Source: Parasponia andersonii
Taxonomy: Eukaryota; Streptophyta; Magnoliopsida; Rosales; Cannabaceae
Reading direction: 5' to 3'
DNA: 64,000 nt
NCBI GenBank assembly: GCA_002914805.1
Contig: JXTB01000239.1
Location: forward strand, 71,531 to 135,530
The notes under the pieces were generated by a model. The model was given only the letters and a program-made list of their open reading frames with translations. It did not search any database and had not been told where the DNA came from. How positions within the stretch are numbered: the first letter of the stretch is position 1; each line of letters starts with the position of its first letter. Shown here piece after piece: positions 36,536 through 56,887 of this stretch. The translations under genes were made by a program, and so were the position numbers.

Positions 36536-37879
36536 TGTAAGTCCAAGGTTTGTTAACCCAAGAATAGAGTGAATTGGGTTTTAGAAAGTTTTTGCAAACT
36601 TTTCTTGAAAGACAAGTATAAAAAGTTACAATAGGTAAAAATAGATAAATTGCATGCATAAACTCAAGATAAATAAATTTAAAGAGATATGGATAGAGAA
36701 ATGCAAACACTATTTTTATGAGCTTTAACAAACACGACAGTTTGTCTAAGTCCCTGGTTTTTGGCAACCCGCTTTGAGCTATCTACTATCGGATTAAGAG
36801 AATAGGCTTAACTGCCCCTTTACACAATTAGTGCTATCTCCTTAGGTATACCTACACCTTTACAATAGTCTTGAATCTAGCTCTATTATACCTAACACAG
36901 ATTGTTTAGACTCCGGTGTCAATCTCACCTAAACTGGGTTGTTTATAAATCTAGTGTCAACCTCACCTCACAAATGTAATTTAATTTTTTTTGTTGATAA
37001 ACTCAACTAGAATCTCTCTAATAAAAAAGATTAATACAAGATAAGCCCAAAGAGAATAAATGAGAACACAAAATATGATCTAGTTTAGCTCTAATAACTT
37101 TTGTTAAAAAAGATATTTAAAAGTTTGATTCACAAAAGATGATTAGAACAACTAGAAAGTATGCTTAAAGCAATATAGGAATATTCAAAAGTTATTTCAA
37201 GTGTGAAAAAGGCTTCTATTTATAGGCTAGAATGAAAACTAGTTATTTTAGACTGTTTGACAAGCAATCTCTCATTTTTGGCAGTCCGAAAGTTTACTTT
37301 CAATAGACCGAAAATACTAGCCGTTGAAAGTGCGGTTGTAATGGTCAGATTTTAAAAAGTCGTTAAAAACGAAAAAGTAGAGAAATCGATAGAATGATTC
37401 TTACTACCAGTCTGCCAATTCTACCTGAGAGCATTTTTCCAATTTTATTTCAAATCTTTTTCAATTGTTTCCAAAATGTGACTTTATAAATTGATTTAAT
37501 ATGTAATATATAAACTATAGAAATTCATAAATCAATTTAAAAATGTGTGTAAAATAAATTTTATATTTTAATTGAAAATAAATAGATTTGACAATATAGC
37601 TTAAAAAAATTCAATTATATGAAAAATTTGAGCCATTAAAGATCATATAATGTGTAAACAAATATTTGAGTACAAGAACAAAGTATACAACCTTTGTTAG
37701 TCTAAATCTTGTTATTTTGATCTTTATCTTCGAGTTCTTTTCCATAATCTATCTTGAATGTATTGTGACCCTTTCGATTTAATTTACTACACACTCAAGT
37801 AGATCATTAGTTATTAAACAAATATTTGTTAGCTTCAAAACATGATAGTAGGATTGATGATACAAAATATGACTCAACA
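36536..37879 (-). repeat. 5' LTR (about 1.34 kb) of a truncated Copia-like element
   Basis: Plus-strand start TGTAAGTCCAAGG, end GACTCAACA. Directly to its left the minus strand reads ATTAGTATCAGAGCTTGG, an initiator Met tRNA primer-binding site, which fixes orientation. No matching 3' LTR is in the window. The right border is inferred from the CA end. Confidence 0.62.
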
Positions 37880-38300
37880 AACTAGTATAGTTATCTTAGA
37901 TAATTTAACTAATTACCTCAAGTAACTTGATTTATTATTTTGAGTATTTTTGAAAAATATTAATTTTGTAGGAAAAGTGGCATTTTTTGAATATTTTTGA
38001 AAAATATTATTTTCAAAATAGATTTTTAAAATATTATTTTTCTTAATAAATATATGACTTCTAAAAAATTTGGCACACTCCGGGATTATTTTAATTTTTT
38101 TTGGACTTTGAACTTGAATTTTGTAAGAAGTCCATAGAATTTTAGAAAGATGCGTGCCATTGATAAAAAGAATAATTTTAGGTGTAAAGTTATAACTTTT
38201 AATAATTTGATGGAGATTCTGTGACATTTTATATAATTGAGGAGCAAAACATAAAACAATACGATTATACGAACCTAAGAAGAAAAAAAAAAGAAAAAGA
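37880..38300. other. AT-rich spacer, ATS3 promoter side
   Basis: Contains the inverted relative of the repeat near 5290-5400 and short A/T runs. No gene seen. Confidence 0.4.
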
Positions 38301-38303
38301 AAA

Positions 38304-38498
38304 ATGAAGGTTAAAAGACTAATATACCCTTACAGGCTAGAAAGTTCCTCATATTTTATCCCCTTCTTAAAGCCAGCCATGATCAGATTCGAACATTTCT
38401 CACTCGAAAAGGTCACCGAATATGGCGAGAATGACAAAGGCAGCAGCGGCGACACTTCTGGTCCACGTGGCGTTGCTCTTCACCTTCTCACTAGCTGA
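38304..38498 (+). other. Out-of-frame upstream reading frame overlapping the ATS3 start
   Basis: ATGs at 38304 and 38379 open one 64-codon frame that ends at 38498, past the ATS3 ATG at 38422 and in another frame. If transcription starts upstream of 38379 it would reduce ATS3 translation. It has no domain and is not proposed as a gene. Confidence 0.35.
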
Positions 38499-39151
38499 TG
38501 ATTCCACCTCCATTCTTCCACGGCCCCATTCTCTCTCATCCTTCAACCCCAACAATACCCAGCTTCAGGTTTGTCTTCAATTATCACCCCCAAAATGAAA
38601 ATAATATAATCAAAATTCAACAAAATTTATATAAAGAAAAATTACATATATATATACATATAAATATTCTTCTGTAGAATCGAGGGACCTGTTCTTACAC
38701 AGTATCAATCAAGACGAGCTGTTCTTCAACCAAATACACTCGAGATCGAATCAGCCTTTCATTCGGCGATGCTTATGGAAATCAGGTAATAATTAAAAAA
38801 TAAAAAAAAAGGTCAAAGTAATATCAATTTTTCGTCATAAGGGGGGCAAACTGGTAATTAATTAATGGATTTGATTGGATGGGTCAGGTTTATGCGCCGG
38901 GACTAGAGGATCCAAGTTCGAGAACCTTCGAGCGGTGCTCGACGGATACATTCGAGATAACGGGGCCGTGTACGTACCAGATCTGTTATCTCTACCTCTA
39001 CAGGAGTGGCTACGATGGTTGGAAACCAGAGACGGTCAAAGTCTATGGCTACCGCGTTAAAGCCGTTTCCTTCTATTACAACGAGTTTATTCCTAACGGC
39101 GTTTGGTATGGTTTTAACTTGTGTAACGGCCGTTTAGCTGCTTCGACCTGA
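38422..39151 (+). CDS. Embryo-specific protein 3 (ATS3)-like, PLAT/LH2-fold secreted protein
   Basis: Three coding exons, 38422-38568, 38678-38785 and 38888-39151, join in phase 0 to 172 residues. Residues 1-25 (MARMTKAAAATLLVHVALLF and onward) form a signal peptide. A Cys-rich PLAT/LH2-like beta-sandwich begins at NRGTCSYTVSIKTSCSS and includes DRISLSFGDAYGNQVYAPGL, RCSTDTFEITGPCTYQICYL and the LYLYRSGYDGWKPETVKVYG strand block that marks ATS3 proteins. The family is secreted and was named from Arabidopsis embryo expression; its molecular role is not well defined. All borders are GT-AG and no coding damage is seen. The start is chosen because it gives the signal peptide; upstream ATGs are out of frame. 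Confidence 0.87.
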
Positions 39152-39939
39152 CGATGAACCACTATTATATATTAATGGATGTAACCGAGATTAGTGAGAT
39201 TATGAACATGCTCATGGTTTTGGAATTTTCCTTTTAGTTAAATTCCTAGAAGTTTCTTCGCCTTTGCCTGTTGAAGGGTATGGTACCCTTTTTTTTTTTA
39301 ATATATATATATATATAAAAAATAAAATATAAAGTAGAATAAAAGGGTTTGTACATGTTTCGAGCTAAATTTAAGTTGCTACACTGTCTTAGTCTGTGGT
39401 GATAATTAAAGGAATATTTTTCGAATAAATATTTCGTTTTGTTGTTTTTTTTTTTTTTTTTGCTAAACAGTGTTGTAGAATTAGTTGGATGCTTAGTTAT
39501 TTTTGTTGATGTTATTGTAATGCATCATGGAAAAGAAAAACATGTCTCCCCAGTTTTTCTCCACTCGCACCAACTTCTCGTGGGCAACTGTAAGAGCACA
39601 TGTAACATGTGCAAGAACTTTTTGAATTGGAAGTTATTATTTTTTTCAATGGCATTTTATGAATTCGAAGTTACCTGTGTAAGAATTGTGTTAATTAGTA
39701 GTGTTTATTTGATTTATGCTTTGTTTTGACACCTAACAAGAAAAGCAAAATCAATAAGAGTATTATGGCTGTGTTGATTCAGTCTTGGGGAAGATTTGTT
39801 GGAAATAGTTCTTCACTGAAAATTTTGATACTCCTTTTAAGTGCATTAATGGAACAAGTTCAAAGATTGAGTGGCAATTTAAAAATATTCGAAGTTCGGG
39901 GCCAAACCAAAAAATAACTCCAAAAAATATTTTCATTTA
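39152..39939. other. ATS3 3' flank and AT-rich intergenic DNA
   Basis: Includes T runs near 39290 and 39445 and an (AT)n tract near 39301-39315. The small frames here show no domain. Confidence 0.4.
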
Positions 39940-40490
39940 GTGTTAAATAGAGTATTGGTCCTCAATTATACCCATTGTATGCTTTATTCTCGAATTATGC
40001 AATTATTAACTCTTTTATTTATTCTTATGCAATTGAATTATGTAATTGTTACTGCAATAGAGCATTTTGTCACAAATTGTTAATTTCTTTAATAGAAAAT
40101 AGTCGTCAATCAAGCGTATAATTAGACATTATTTATTTTTATGAGTCAAAATCTCGTTTTTAGGTAAAACTTACTAATTTGTGCGCTTTATACAAAACTC
40201 ATTTTTGTTAAAATTTTAACAGTTTGTGAGAAAAGACTCATTGTTGCAATAATTACATAAGTCTTAATAGTCTAGTGTGTAAGTTAAAAATTTAGAATCT
40301 TATTCTTGACTATAATTATCAAATTGTGTAGTTTGTAATGACTTATTTTTGTTAAATATTTAACTGTTTGAGACAAAATAATCATTATTACAATAATTAC
40401 ATAACTAGAGGATCATTATTATATAAGTTAAAAATATAAGGATAAATATTGCAGGATGTATAATTTAGGGCCGTTAATATCATTAAATCT
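39940..40490. repeat. Uninterrupted copy of the dispersed repeat seen at 3766-4880
   Basis: Shares TTTGTCACAAATTGTTA and, further on, an AAATCTTATTCTTGACTATA-like segment, in the same order as at 3766-3935 and 4630-4880. Low complexity and MITE-like. Confidence 0.5.
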
Positions 40491-40511
40491 TTCATTTATT
40501 CTTAAATGACA

Positions 40512-42769
40512 TGTAAAAACCCAATTTTTTTAGGGGTAGAATGGTCATTTGACCAGATTTAAAAAAAAAATCAACTTATATATATACATATATCTCTCTC
40601 TCGTCCTTCTCCCTCCCGATAACCCTCTCTCTCTTTCTCCTCCCTCTCGTTCTCTCAGCCAAAGAGGACCAAGGAAGCCGCCGCCACCTCGCCCATCATC
40701 CGGCCAGGCCTGTCGCCAGCGAGCTCCTCCCGTGTCGCCAGGAAGCCGCGCCGCCCACCTCTGATCACCGCCGAGAGCCACGTTGCCGGAAAACGCCATT
40801 TTTGGCCGTTTGGAAGTTTTCGTCACCGGCAACGATTCCGGCCATTTCAAGCCGCGTTCTTGGGCTCGTTGGGTTCGTCTTATCGCAAGGATCGTCAAGG
40901 TATATATTTCACGATCTCATTTTGCCCGGATTGAAAGTTGCCATTTTAGGGTATTTTGAGTTTCGAATTTTAGTTTTCGATCCGACCGTTAGATTTCGTT
41001 TTTATTGTCATTTTTGGAATGTACTCGGAAAATGGAGAAGTTTGATATATATATATATATTGTGTCATTTAGTGATCAACACGAAAATCGAGATCAGACG
41101 GTCGAGATTTTGCCTCGTTTTGCATGCCACCAGTCTGGTGTGGGCCCGAACCCGAATTGGACAAGTCATATGTCTAACCTAGCCATTTTGGGTGCTAGGA
41201 ATTCAGCGAAGATGTTCGTTTGTGGAATTGAAGCTCCGGCGAGAAGTTAGTTTTTCGCAAGAGGACGATTGAGGGTGTAGGATTAGTTCCCGACCCTCTG
41301 AGTAATCGTCCAATGGCACCTTGAGCATCTAATAGCGTGGTATCGCTATTCTAGTAAGGTAAGGATTCAGTTACCTCTCTTTTACATCGTTTTAAATAAA
41401 ACTTATTTTCTACAACATACGAGAATAAATGTGATTTTAGAACTTTTAAATATCTGTGATGGAATTGAATTATATGATTTATATATTAGATTGCGCTGGG
41501 ACTTTTCTGAGTGCAGATTATTTTTGGATATGTTAAAATAGGGCTTTTATGCTTCCTATTTTTCTACAAAATTTAATTAATTATTTTATTAAAAAACCAG
41601 AGCATCATTTGAACTTAAATTACTGCATTACTACTTTTACACATCAGTTCAGAGTACACGTATCATAGGATCACACATGAGTTCCAGGTTAGCATCATGG
41701 GGTTTTTACAGTGTTGCGCTGCGGCCCCACCGACAGTGAGAGTCTGTGAACCCGCGCGGGGTTTTTCTTTTGATTACCTCCCCATTTGGCAGGCGTAGGC
41801 AATGCGGTTGCCCCTCCAGGTTTGGTAGGCGACACACGGGTGTCCCCTCCGGTTATGGGCTAGGTGTCAGGCAGGCTGTATAGCACACGTAGTGCTAACA
41901 CCCCGATTTCCATTGATGAGAGGTGGTGAACTCATGGGTATGGGTGGATTTGTGTCATATGTTTGTGGACTAATTAGTTTTGGGATATTATGTTATCCAT
42001 ACCTCTATATATATGTATGTGCATATGGACCCTCAGTTTTGGATATTTTTATGAATATATGCACATATAGTTTTGCAAAGTTATTTTGGATTAAACTAAC
42101 CATGTAGGGGCCTTCCATCACTAAATAGGGTTTTAATTGAGGTAACAGCTTTCCTACTGAGCTTTCGAACTTACCCTTCTCTTTTTCCCCCTTTTCAGGT
42201 GATCATTTATTGAAGTCAGTTGTCTCGATGGCTAGGCAAGTCGCTTGGCTTAGGCTCGTGGTCTTATTCCTCCTTGGGTCAGTACTTTTCTTTGTCTCAC
42301 TCTTTTTCCATGTCTAACTGTTTAGCCAAGTCCATTGAGTCTACTAAGTGAATATATGAGGATATATTTACTACTATTTGAGGATTTGGTATATATATAT
42401 GGGACCCTATAGTTCCCAAGAAGCATATTTTTTTTAAGTCTTAAGTGCTTGGAAATTTTGATTAATGCTGTAAATCAATTTTTGGACTTTCCGACTCAAG
42501 ATTTACGAACTTCATTTTAATCAACGCTAAAGTTTTTATCAAACCAAGTTTTCGTACAAATTAACTATGTTTCATCAAATTTTAATTGGCATATCTCTCT
42601 TAATAAATTATACTAAAGATGCGTTCCCTTTTTATAAAATTTCTAATGAGTCAAGGACTAAAATGAAACATCCAAGTACTGGATTTTCTCTGAATTTTGT
42701 AAAATTCCTTATTTATATTAATTTACACTCAAAATTACTAAAAAGTCACGGCCTATTTAGGTTGTGACA
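40512..42769 (+). repeat. Long (2.26 kb) 5' LTR of a Ty3/Gypsy element
   Basis: Opens TGTAAAAACCC and closes GGTTGTGACA. It is followed at once by GAATTGGTATCAGAGCAC, an initiator Met tRNA primer-binding site, so it is a 5' LTR on the plus strand. It includes a TC-rich part (40590-40650), a GC-rich proline-like stretch and TATATATA at 41044. The 117- and 126-codon frames inside have no domain. The length suggests a Tekay/Del or Retand-type family. Confidence 0.72.
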
Positions 42770-43850
42770 GAATTGGTATCAGAGCACGGCTTCAGATCGA
42801 TCTGGGATCGAGCCTGTGTAAATTTTTAGTGTTTAAAAATGTTTTGGAAATGGTTTTGATAAATACCTCATACATCACTTAGGAATTGGCTAGATAAGTT
42901 GCCTTTGCTTCTATTCTTTCCAAGTCCTCTCTTAAACCTCTTCAAAGTAAAATTCTGGTCTCTTGGGGATGGTGACTTCCAAGGAGTGTCAGTCTCTGAA
43001 GTGTCGGGTTGACATGAGACTATTGATTTCCGCTCTTAGCGTAATCCTTCATTTCGAATGGACGTTCGTTGTTGTACTCTCCCGTCTATTCAGGTCGTAA
43101 GCTACATGAACCTCATAGGTTCTAAGGTAGCAATCTAGTATCCTGTGTCTTGGTTGTTGTGTTTTCACCTTCCTTGTGGATTGTCTATGTGTTGTCCATT
43201 GGGTGCTGGTTATCGCTTTTGATTGCAGCATTTGTTTGTGGTTGTTTTTACTTGGGGAAATCTGCTTATGATACATTGATTTAGTATTTGTACTTTAGCT
43301 GATATGGCTTGACCTTATTGGTGTCTATTGGACTGAGATAGTATTTTCTTGGAATTTGACATCTTCGTGATCACTTGATTTGGATGCATTATGAACTTGG
43401 TTCTATATTTGAGTGTTTGCATTGATGATACCTTTTTGCATAGCATGCTCGTTGACTGACTGCTTGGTTTGGTAATTTGAGACATTGTTTAACTATAGTG
43501 ACTGCATTTTTCTAGTTTCATCTGATTCTGTTATTATGGTTCTTTGAATGAGACTTATTGACTTGTTGAGAGTTTGGTGGGATTTTAAAAACTGAGTCAT
43601 TTGATTTGGAACTTTTGAAAATTTCAAGTTGACAATTAATATTTTTAAATGACGTAGATCTTTGATTTTAACCAAAGTAACATGTTTGTTTTCAAAGGGA
43701 TTATGAGCATTTTAAACTCCGGTATTAGTTGGGCAAAATTAATACACTTTTTTAAAAGAGCTATCATTTTTTTTAAACTAAGTCTGCTAAAAATAGCATT
43801 TATCTCCTATACATCATATCATACAAATATAATGTATGGGTTTTTATAGA
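42770..43850 (+). other. Untranslated leader of the Gypsy element after its 5' LTR
   Basis: Begins with the primer-binding site at about 42771-42786. No gag start is recognised before the sequence changes character near 43850. The rest of the element appears lost. Confidence 0.5.
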
Positions 43851-44211
43851 TGTCTCCCTCAAACTTAGTGTGATACAATGTTATATGGCTTGTTGCCTCA
43901 ACTCGACTCCAATAGGTGATTTGGTGTGAGAACTCCACTCCTAGTATAAGCTCATGAACAATAATGTACGAGGATACTAGTTCGAATAGGATGCCTCAGT
44001 TGGTGGTGGGTAATGGTGATAGGATACACACATCGATGGCAATGGATGGCAAGATGTGTAGTTAGATAGGCATGGGTAGTAGGTGGCATAATTTGGACGG
44101 TGGTAATAGGTAAGATATGTCCACCATTGATGACATTATATCAATAGTGATAGTGGTAATGGCCTTATACACATCTAACCAGTCATATTTCTCTTCCTCT
44201 ACATTGCTTTC

Positions 44212-44848
44212 CTATCCTTCCTCCAACTCTGATAGGTCATGTATAGCATTCACATCATTGTGACATACTACAACCATCTTGTCATGGTAGTGGATCTCCC
44301 CATATGAGGCATATTCTTCAAAGGTAGGGGAGGGAATTTGTACATTCTTAATGTGTTGGATTAAACTCTCCTTACTACTTTGAAAGTCATGGTGGTAACT
44401 AAATTTGCATTGTTCAAATCTCGCCACGAGGTCCCTTAGGTAATCTAACTTCTACTCATAAGTCTCATTTACCATAATGTCATTCCTTATTATCACTGCA
44501 TTGATAGTCTTCCTGGGCATCTCCTTATGTGGCTGTGATAGTGGTATATAGGAATGGTTGGAGTTTAGTTGCTCTATTGTATCTACAAATTGGAGTTATT
44601 TATATTTCAATTCCACAGTGGATACCCTCATTTCTTCTTAGTGTGTTGGCCACCAACTTCTTAAGCATATCTTCTAAGGATCTTCTCAAGCTTGGTGACA
44701 TGGGTTGTTGGGGTTGCAATGATTGTTTGGAAATCCATCCCTTAATATTGGTACCTTTGCTCTTCATCGCTTGAAAAGTCGTACAAATATTAGCAAGATA
44801 GCCAAACATATGGCAATGCTCACATGTCTTGCTTTGTTGGACCACCAA
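44212..44848 (-). pseudogene. Inverted Gypsy gag-like fragment with a Cys-rich knuckle
   Basis: The minus-strand frame 44848-44600 contains KTCEHCHMFGYLANICTTFQ, a CX2C...C pattern like Athila/Tat gag zinc motifs, followed by SLRRSLEDMLKKLVANTLRR. A second frame (44427-44212) follows without a recognised domain. Orientation is opposite to the gag/protease pieces at 45120-46244. Confidence 0.45.
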
Positions 44849-45119
44849 TTGGTGAACTTCGGAGGTGAGGGTTTCAAGTTTTTATTTAATCATGTTCATC
44901 CTCCTCTCTTTGTTCACCTTTGCCTGTTTTGTTTGTAGAGGAGAGGACTATCTAGTACTAGATTGCCCTACCTACGTAAAGATTCGAGGGGTATATAAGG
45001 AATAATGCAATACCCTCGGGATGTTTCAGAAGCTATCTAATACATACAATCGTGGCTTGTGAAACTACCTAAATTTCAATTGGAAGTCTTAATCCAAGTA
45101 ACCCACATAATTCAACAAT

Positions 45120-46244
45120 TGAAAAATTGAGGCACACCACTAAGGCCTTACCAAGCACCTCCATACAATGATCAAAATTATCTTGAGGAGACTCTTCAAG
45201 CATTCTTGGAGATTCAAAGTAAAACTAATCGAAAATTTGACTCCGTGTTGACATAGGTGGTTGAAGAAAATAAAGAAATAAAGACTCATGTTACTAAACT
45301 GACTAACACTCTTAATATATAAGAGTAAGGAAGATTCTCTTCCTAACCTCAGTCCAATCCAAAGGAAACATATGGCACAAACCTCCATTAAGATGTGAAT
45401 GTTGTCATTACTCGAAGTGGCAAGAGTCTTATCGAACAAATTCTATCGAGTCCATTGGATAATAAAAGATATACCACCATTTTGAGCAGTTCTAGATATG
45501 CCTCCCTACAAGAGCCTAAAAAGAAGTCTCCAGTACAAGTGCCATTTCTCCAAGCTTTTCGAATGAGAAAAATACCGAAAAACCAAAGTAAGATGTATGA
45601 ACACCATAAATAAGTTAAAGTTAACTTGCCTTTATTACATGTGATCAAACAGGTACCTATATACACAAAGGTAATTGAGGATCTCTGCACAATGAAAAGA
45701 AGACATCATGTCAAGAAGACTACATTCTTGATAGAGCACAATAATTGAATAGAAGATGCCACTGAAGTATAAGGATCCATGATGTCCCACCATCACCTGC
45801 CAAATTGAGACACAAGAGTTCAGTCAAACACTTCTGAACCTGAGAGCAAGTGTGAACTTAATGCCTTAATCAGTTATCAACACGGAGTCCAAGATCCCAT
45901 TGATCTCAGGAAGACCATTTCTCATTATAGCGAACACATTGATCAACTATAAGAATAGTCAAATGAAACTTTCATTCGGAAATATAACACTAGAAGTCAA
46001 CATTTTCTATGTTAGGAAAAAACTACGACATGAAGATGAGTATTTTTATGCTGGTATGATAGGCACATTAGTAACAAAAGAATTTTACAAAAGTAACAAG
46101 TTTGATCCTTTAAATTGTATCCTCTGTGATGATTTTGAAAGTTTATTTTACCATGATGATAGCCTTAATGTGTCTGTTATTTTTTACGAGTCTCAGGGTA
46201 AAAGTACTAGGTTTTGGATACTATTTTCCAAAGATGAATTATAA
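45120..46244 (+). pseudogene. Decayed Gypsy (Athila/Tat-like) gag C-terminus and aspartic protease
   Basis: Plus-strand translation gives APPYNDQNYLEETLQAFLEI near 45147 and VVITRSGKSLIEQI near 45401, typical of the gag end. After several stops the frame at 45900-46244 carries ISGRPFLIIANTLINYKNSQ and MKLSFGNITLEVNIFYVRKK, the conserved C-terminal block of Athila/Tat-type retroviral-like protease. In-frame stops separate the parts, and no reverse transcriptase follows. Confidence 0.68.
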
Positions 46245-47640
46245 TAAAAAAAGAAGCCAAACCGATCCACAATGAAACCATCAAACATCAAATCCAAGTA
46301 TCTTCACCATACAATTGACAATTGTTGACTCATATTGTAGAAACAATAGATCAACTGAGGAGATCAATTTAGTATCTTCGGTTTACCAATTTTGATCAGA
46401 ATACTATAATTTCCTTTTCATGTGTTTTATTTTGTCTGTTTTTGTATTATTATTTTTTATTTATTTACTTTTATGCAACATGACCATCTTTGGTGCCCTC
46501 TCTCCTTTTTTGTTGTTGTTTTTTTTCATATATTTTAGTGACATCGAGCATATTGCCTGATTTAGATTGTGATAGTGGCATGTTCTTTTGCATTTAAAAA
46601 TCTGGTTTGATTTGAATAATTACACAACTAAAAAGGCTTTGCAAATAAACCTAAAACCATCTAAAAGACCCAAATTATTTTGATTTGAATAATTACAAGA
46701 CTAAAAAGGTTTTGTAAACACTAAAGGCGACTTCTAAGGTATGGTTTTGTGAAAAGGTGTATCAATACACCTCGGTACTTTAGCCGTGTGATTAGGAACT
46801 TAATTGTCCTAATTATTTGAACTTTTTCTATCTTTAGTACTGAAGCGAAACAGAGGATTATATGGTTCAAAGCACTGAAAGAGACTCCATGTAGCTATCG
46901 AGGTTAAGGTAAATTAGAAAGCCCCTTTCGGGAATGGGTTTCCAATTTCAACCCTTCATGTGGCTGATCTTTTGTTTGGGCCACCCAACAAGATTAGAAC
47001 TCTTACTCTTTTTGTTGTCGGAGTGATATTACCTTTGTTCCTATTAAATTGGTTTAATTGTTGTTGTTGCAAATTCGGTAGAAGAATTGCGAGTAAATTA
47101 TTATTTTGTGGTTGATTTTTTTTTATAACGCAAAGGATTTGAGTGTGCTGCGGGCTGCAAGTGTGCATATGTAAATTACTAAATGTCTTAGATCCATTAT
47201 ATCTCAACCAAACTTTCCCAATGATTTTGGCAATAACTGGAAAAAACCCGACGATCCATAATGCATGATCGACAAGAACAGTCCCAGTACCAATTAAGAA
47301 GGGAAGAAGGAGGCAAGAAACTACCAATATCAAAGTATAAAATAAAGCCTCTGGCAGAGTTTTCTTCAGGTTATGTACTTTTCCTGCAAGTGTACTTATT
47401 GAATACCAATAGTTAAGATTCTAAAAGAGTGTGTTAGATACAAATTCCAGTCCACAGTGTGTAGATCCAACTCTAACCCATCTTGAAGGCTCCAGTGTTA
47501 GGATCTCCACAAGTCCCATGATCACAAAAGGAAGAATTGAAAAAAAATCCCCAACACAACTACAGTACAGCCCACTGTCGAACCCCTATAGTTCATGTAA
47601 GTGGTGATCAGTATCAAAACTAACACTCTGCTAAAACACC
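46245..47640. other. Unclassified intergenic sequence
   Basis: No gene recognised. Two related phrases near 46611-46640 and 46680-46710 (GATTTGAATAATTACA..ACTAAAAAGG) are a short tandem duplication. A 125-codon minus-strand frame at 46956-47333 looks like chance. Confidence 0.4.
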
Positions 47641-47659
47641 CAACTTCATTACCATGGTT

Positions 47660-48148
47660 TAAGTGGGCCACCCAAGACTTTCTCGTCCAATCAAAACTCA
47701 AGGACCCTTTTACTGAAACGTACCCTATGAGTCCTCAAAACTAAAAACACTTCTCAAAGCTAATTCTTTTCCTGAAGCGAACCGATAAGCTAAAAATCTC
47801 CAAACTGGAAACATGTTAACGTATAATATATTTTATTTTTGGCACGTTTCACTACCAAAATTTCAAAATCTTAACGAAAATATCTTGGATCTTGTTTCCA
47901 CGAATGCCCTTAGTTTTCTCTCCCACAAAAGAACACAAAAAAAGTAAGGTTATTTTCGTCTATTCATAATTCTACCCACTATATCTTCCCTACCCCTAAG
48001 TTAACTTGCTCCCCTCTCTCTCTCTCTCTCTCTCTCGATCTCGACCCAAACTCAAATCCAGTGTTTATCCCCTGATCCGTTCTTCTTCTCTCCCAAATTA
48101 CCCTCTCATTTTTTAGGGTTTTTTTCTTTTTGGTTTTTTAACAGAGAA

Positions 48149-48194
<46 letters not shown>

Positions 48195-48312
48195 GGTCCT
48201 TCAAGCTCACAGGTTAGCGACGAAGAAGCCATAGTGTCTGCTGGTTTTGCTTCATTCAATTTGAGAATCGTAGTTCGTGAAAACCCTAACCCTAGAGCTT
48301 CATGTGTGTAGG
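47660..48312 (+). promoter_or_regulatory. Promoter and 5' UTR of the UAP56 gene
   Basis: TGGGCC at 47664-47669 fits a site II (TCP-type) element common in plant housekeeping promoters. Two (CT)n tracts (48013-48036 and 48155-48189) lie near the likely transcription start and leader. AAACCCTAACCCTAG at 48281-48295 contains a telo-box, often found in leaders of translation and RNA-handling genes, 24 bases before the ATG. The transcription start was not determined. Confidence 0.55.
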
Positions 48313-56273
<7,961 letters not shown>

Positions 56274-56887
56274 TGATCTTCTGTTGACCAGGGAATCCTG
56301 CAACTTATTCTTACTGCACGGCGGGCGGGTTTTCGATTTTGTTGGCAGCTAGTTTTTATAATTTGTGGCAAGGTTGCAAGTGTAGAATGTATAAACATCA
56401 GAGGATTAGAATGTTTTCATAATGATCTTTAGCCCCTTCCTACCCCTTAGATTCTTCTTTGGCTATAGATTGTCAGCTAGCAGAGAACTTTTGAGAGTGG
56501 GTTTTTCTCATATGCCTTCATAGTTGATATTTTTATTTTGTTTGCATTAATTTCGACTTGTTTTTCTTTCGCGTTTCCCCTCTTATTTCTTTAGCATAAT
56601 CATGAGAAGACTTGTTTTTGGTAACACAATAATCCAAGGACAAATCCTGAGACCGGGACTAGAACGGTCAACAAAAAGTTCTCAACCGCAAGAAAAGAGA
56701 GAGAGAGCGAAAAGAAAAAAATGAAAGGAAGTTAGGGCCAGTACACAGCTGAAGATCTAATGTCCGCGTCATTGTGAAATCTGATTTACTTGATTACTTG
56801 TGTAACAAGCGTCACTGCCACTGAAAGGAATTCCATCGCCCCTGGGGGCGCAAAGAAAGACGTGGGCAGGTCTTAGTCGGATTCTGA
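56274..56887 (+). other. UAP56 3' UTR and spacer
   Basis: No coding features. The first 250-300 bases should be the UAP56 3' UTR. AG-rich DNA near 56690-56730 follows. The polyadenylation site was not determined. Confidence 0.4.

Noticed and set aside
40545..41250. Several 70-126 codon frames, including a Pro/Arg-rich one
   Set aside because: They lie inside a long LTR with a clear primer-binding site after it. The frames overlap on both strands and match no family.
44529..44938. Plus-strand frames of 71-81 codons
   Set aside because: They are antisense shadows of the gag-like zinc-knuckle fragment on the minus strand.
46956..47333. 125-codon minus-strand open frame
   Set aside because: Hydrophobic start followed by Gln/Asn-rich sequence, no domain, no context. 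Probably chance.
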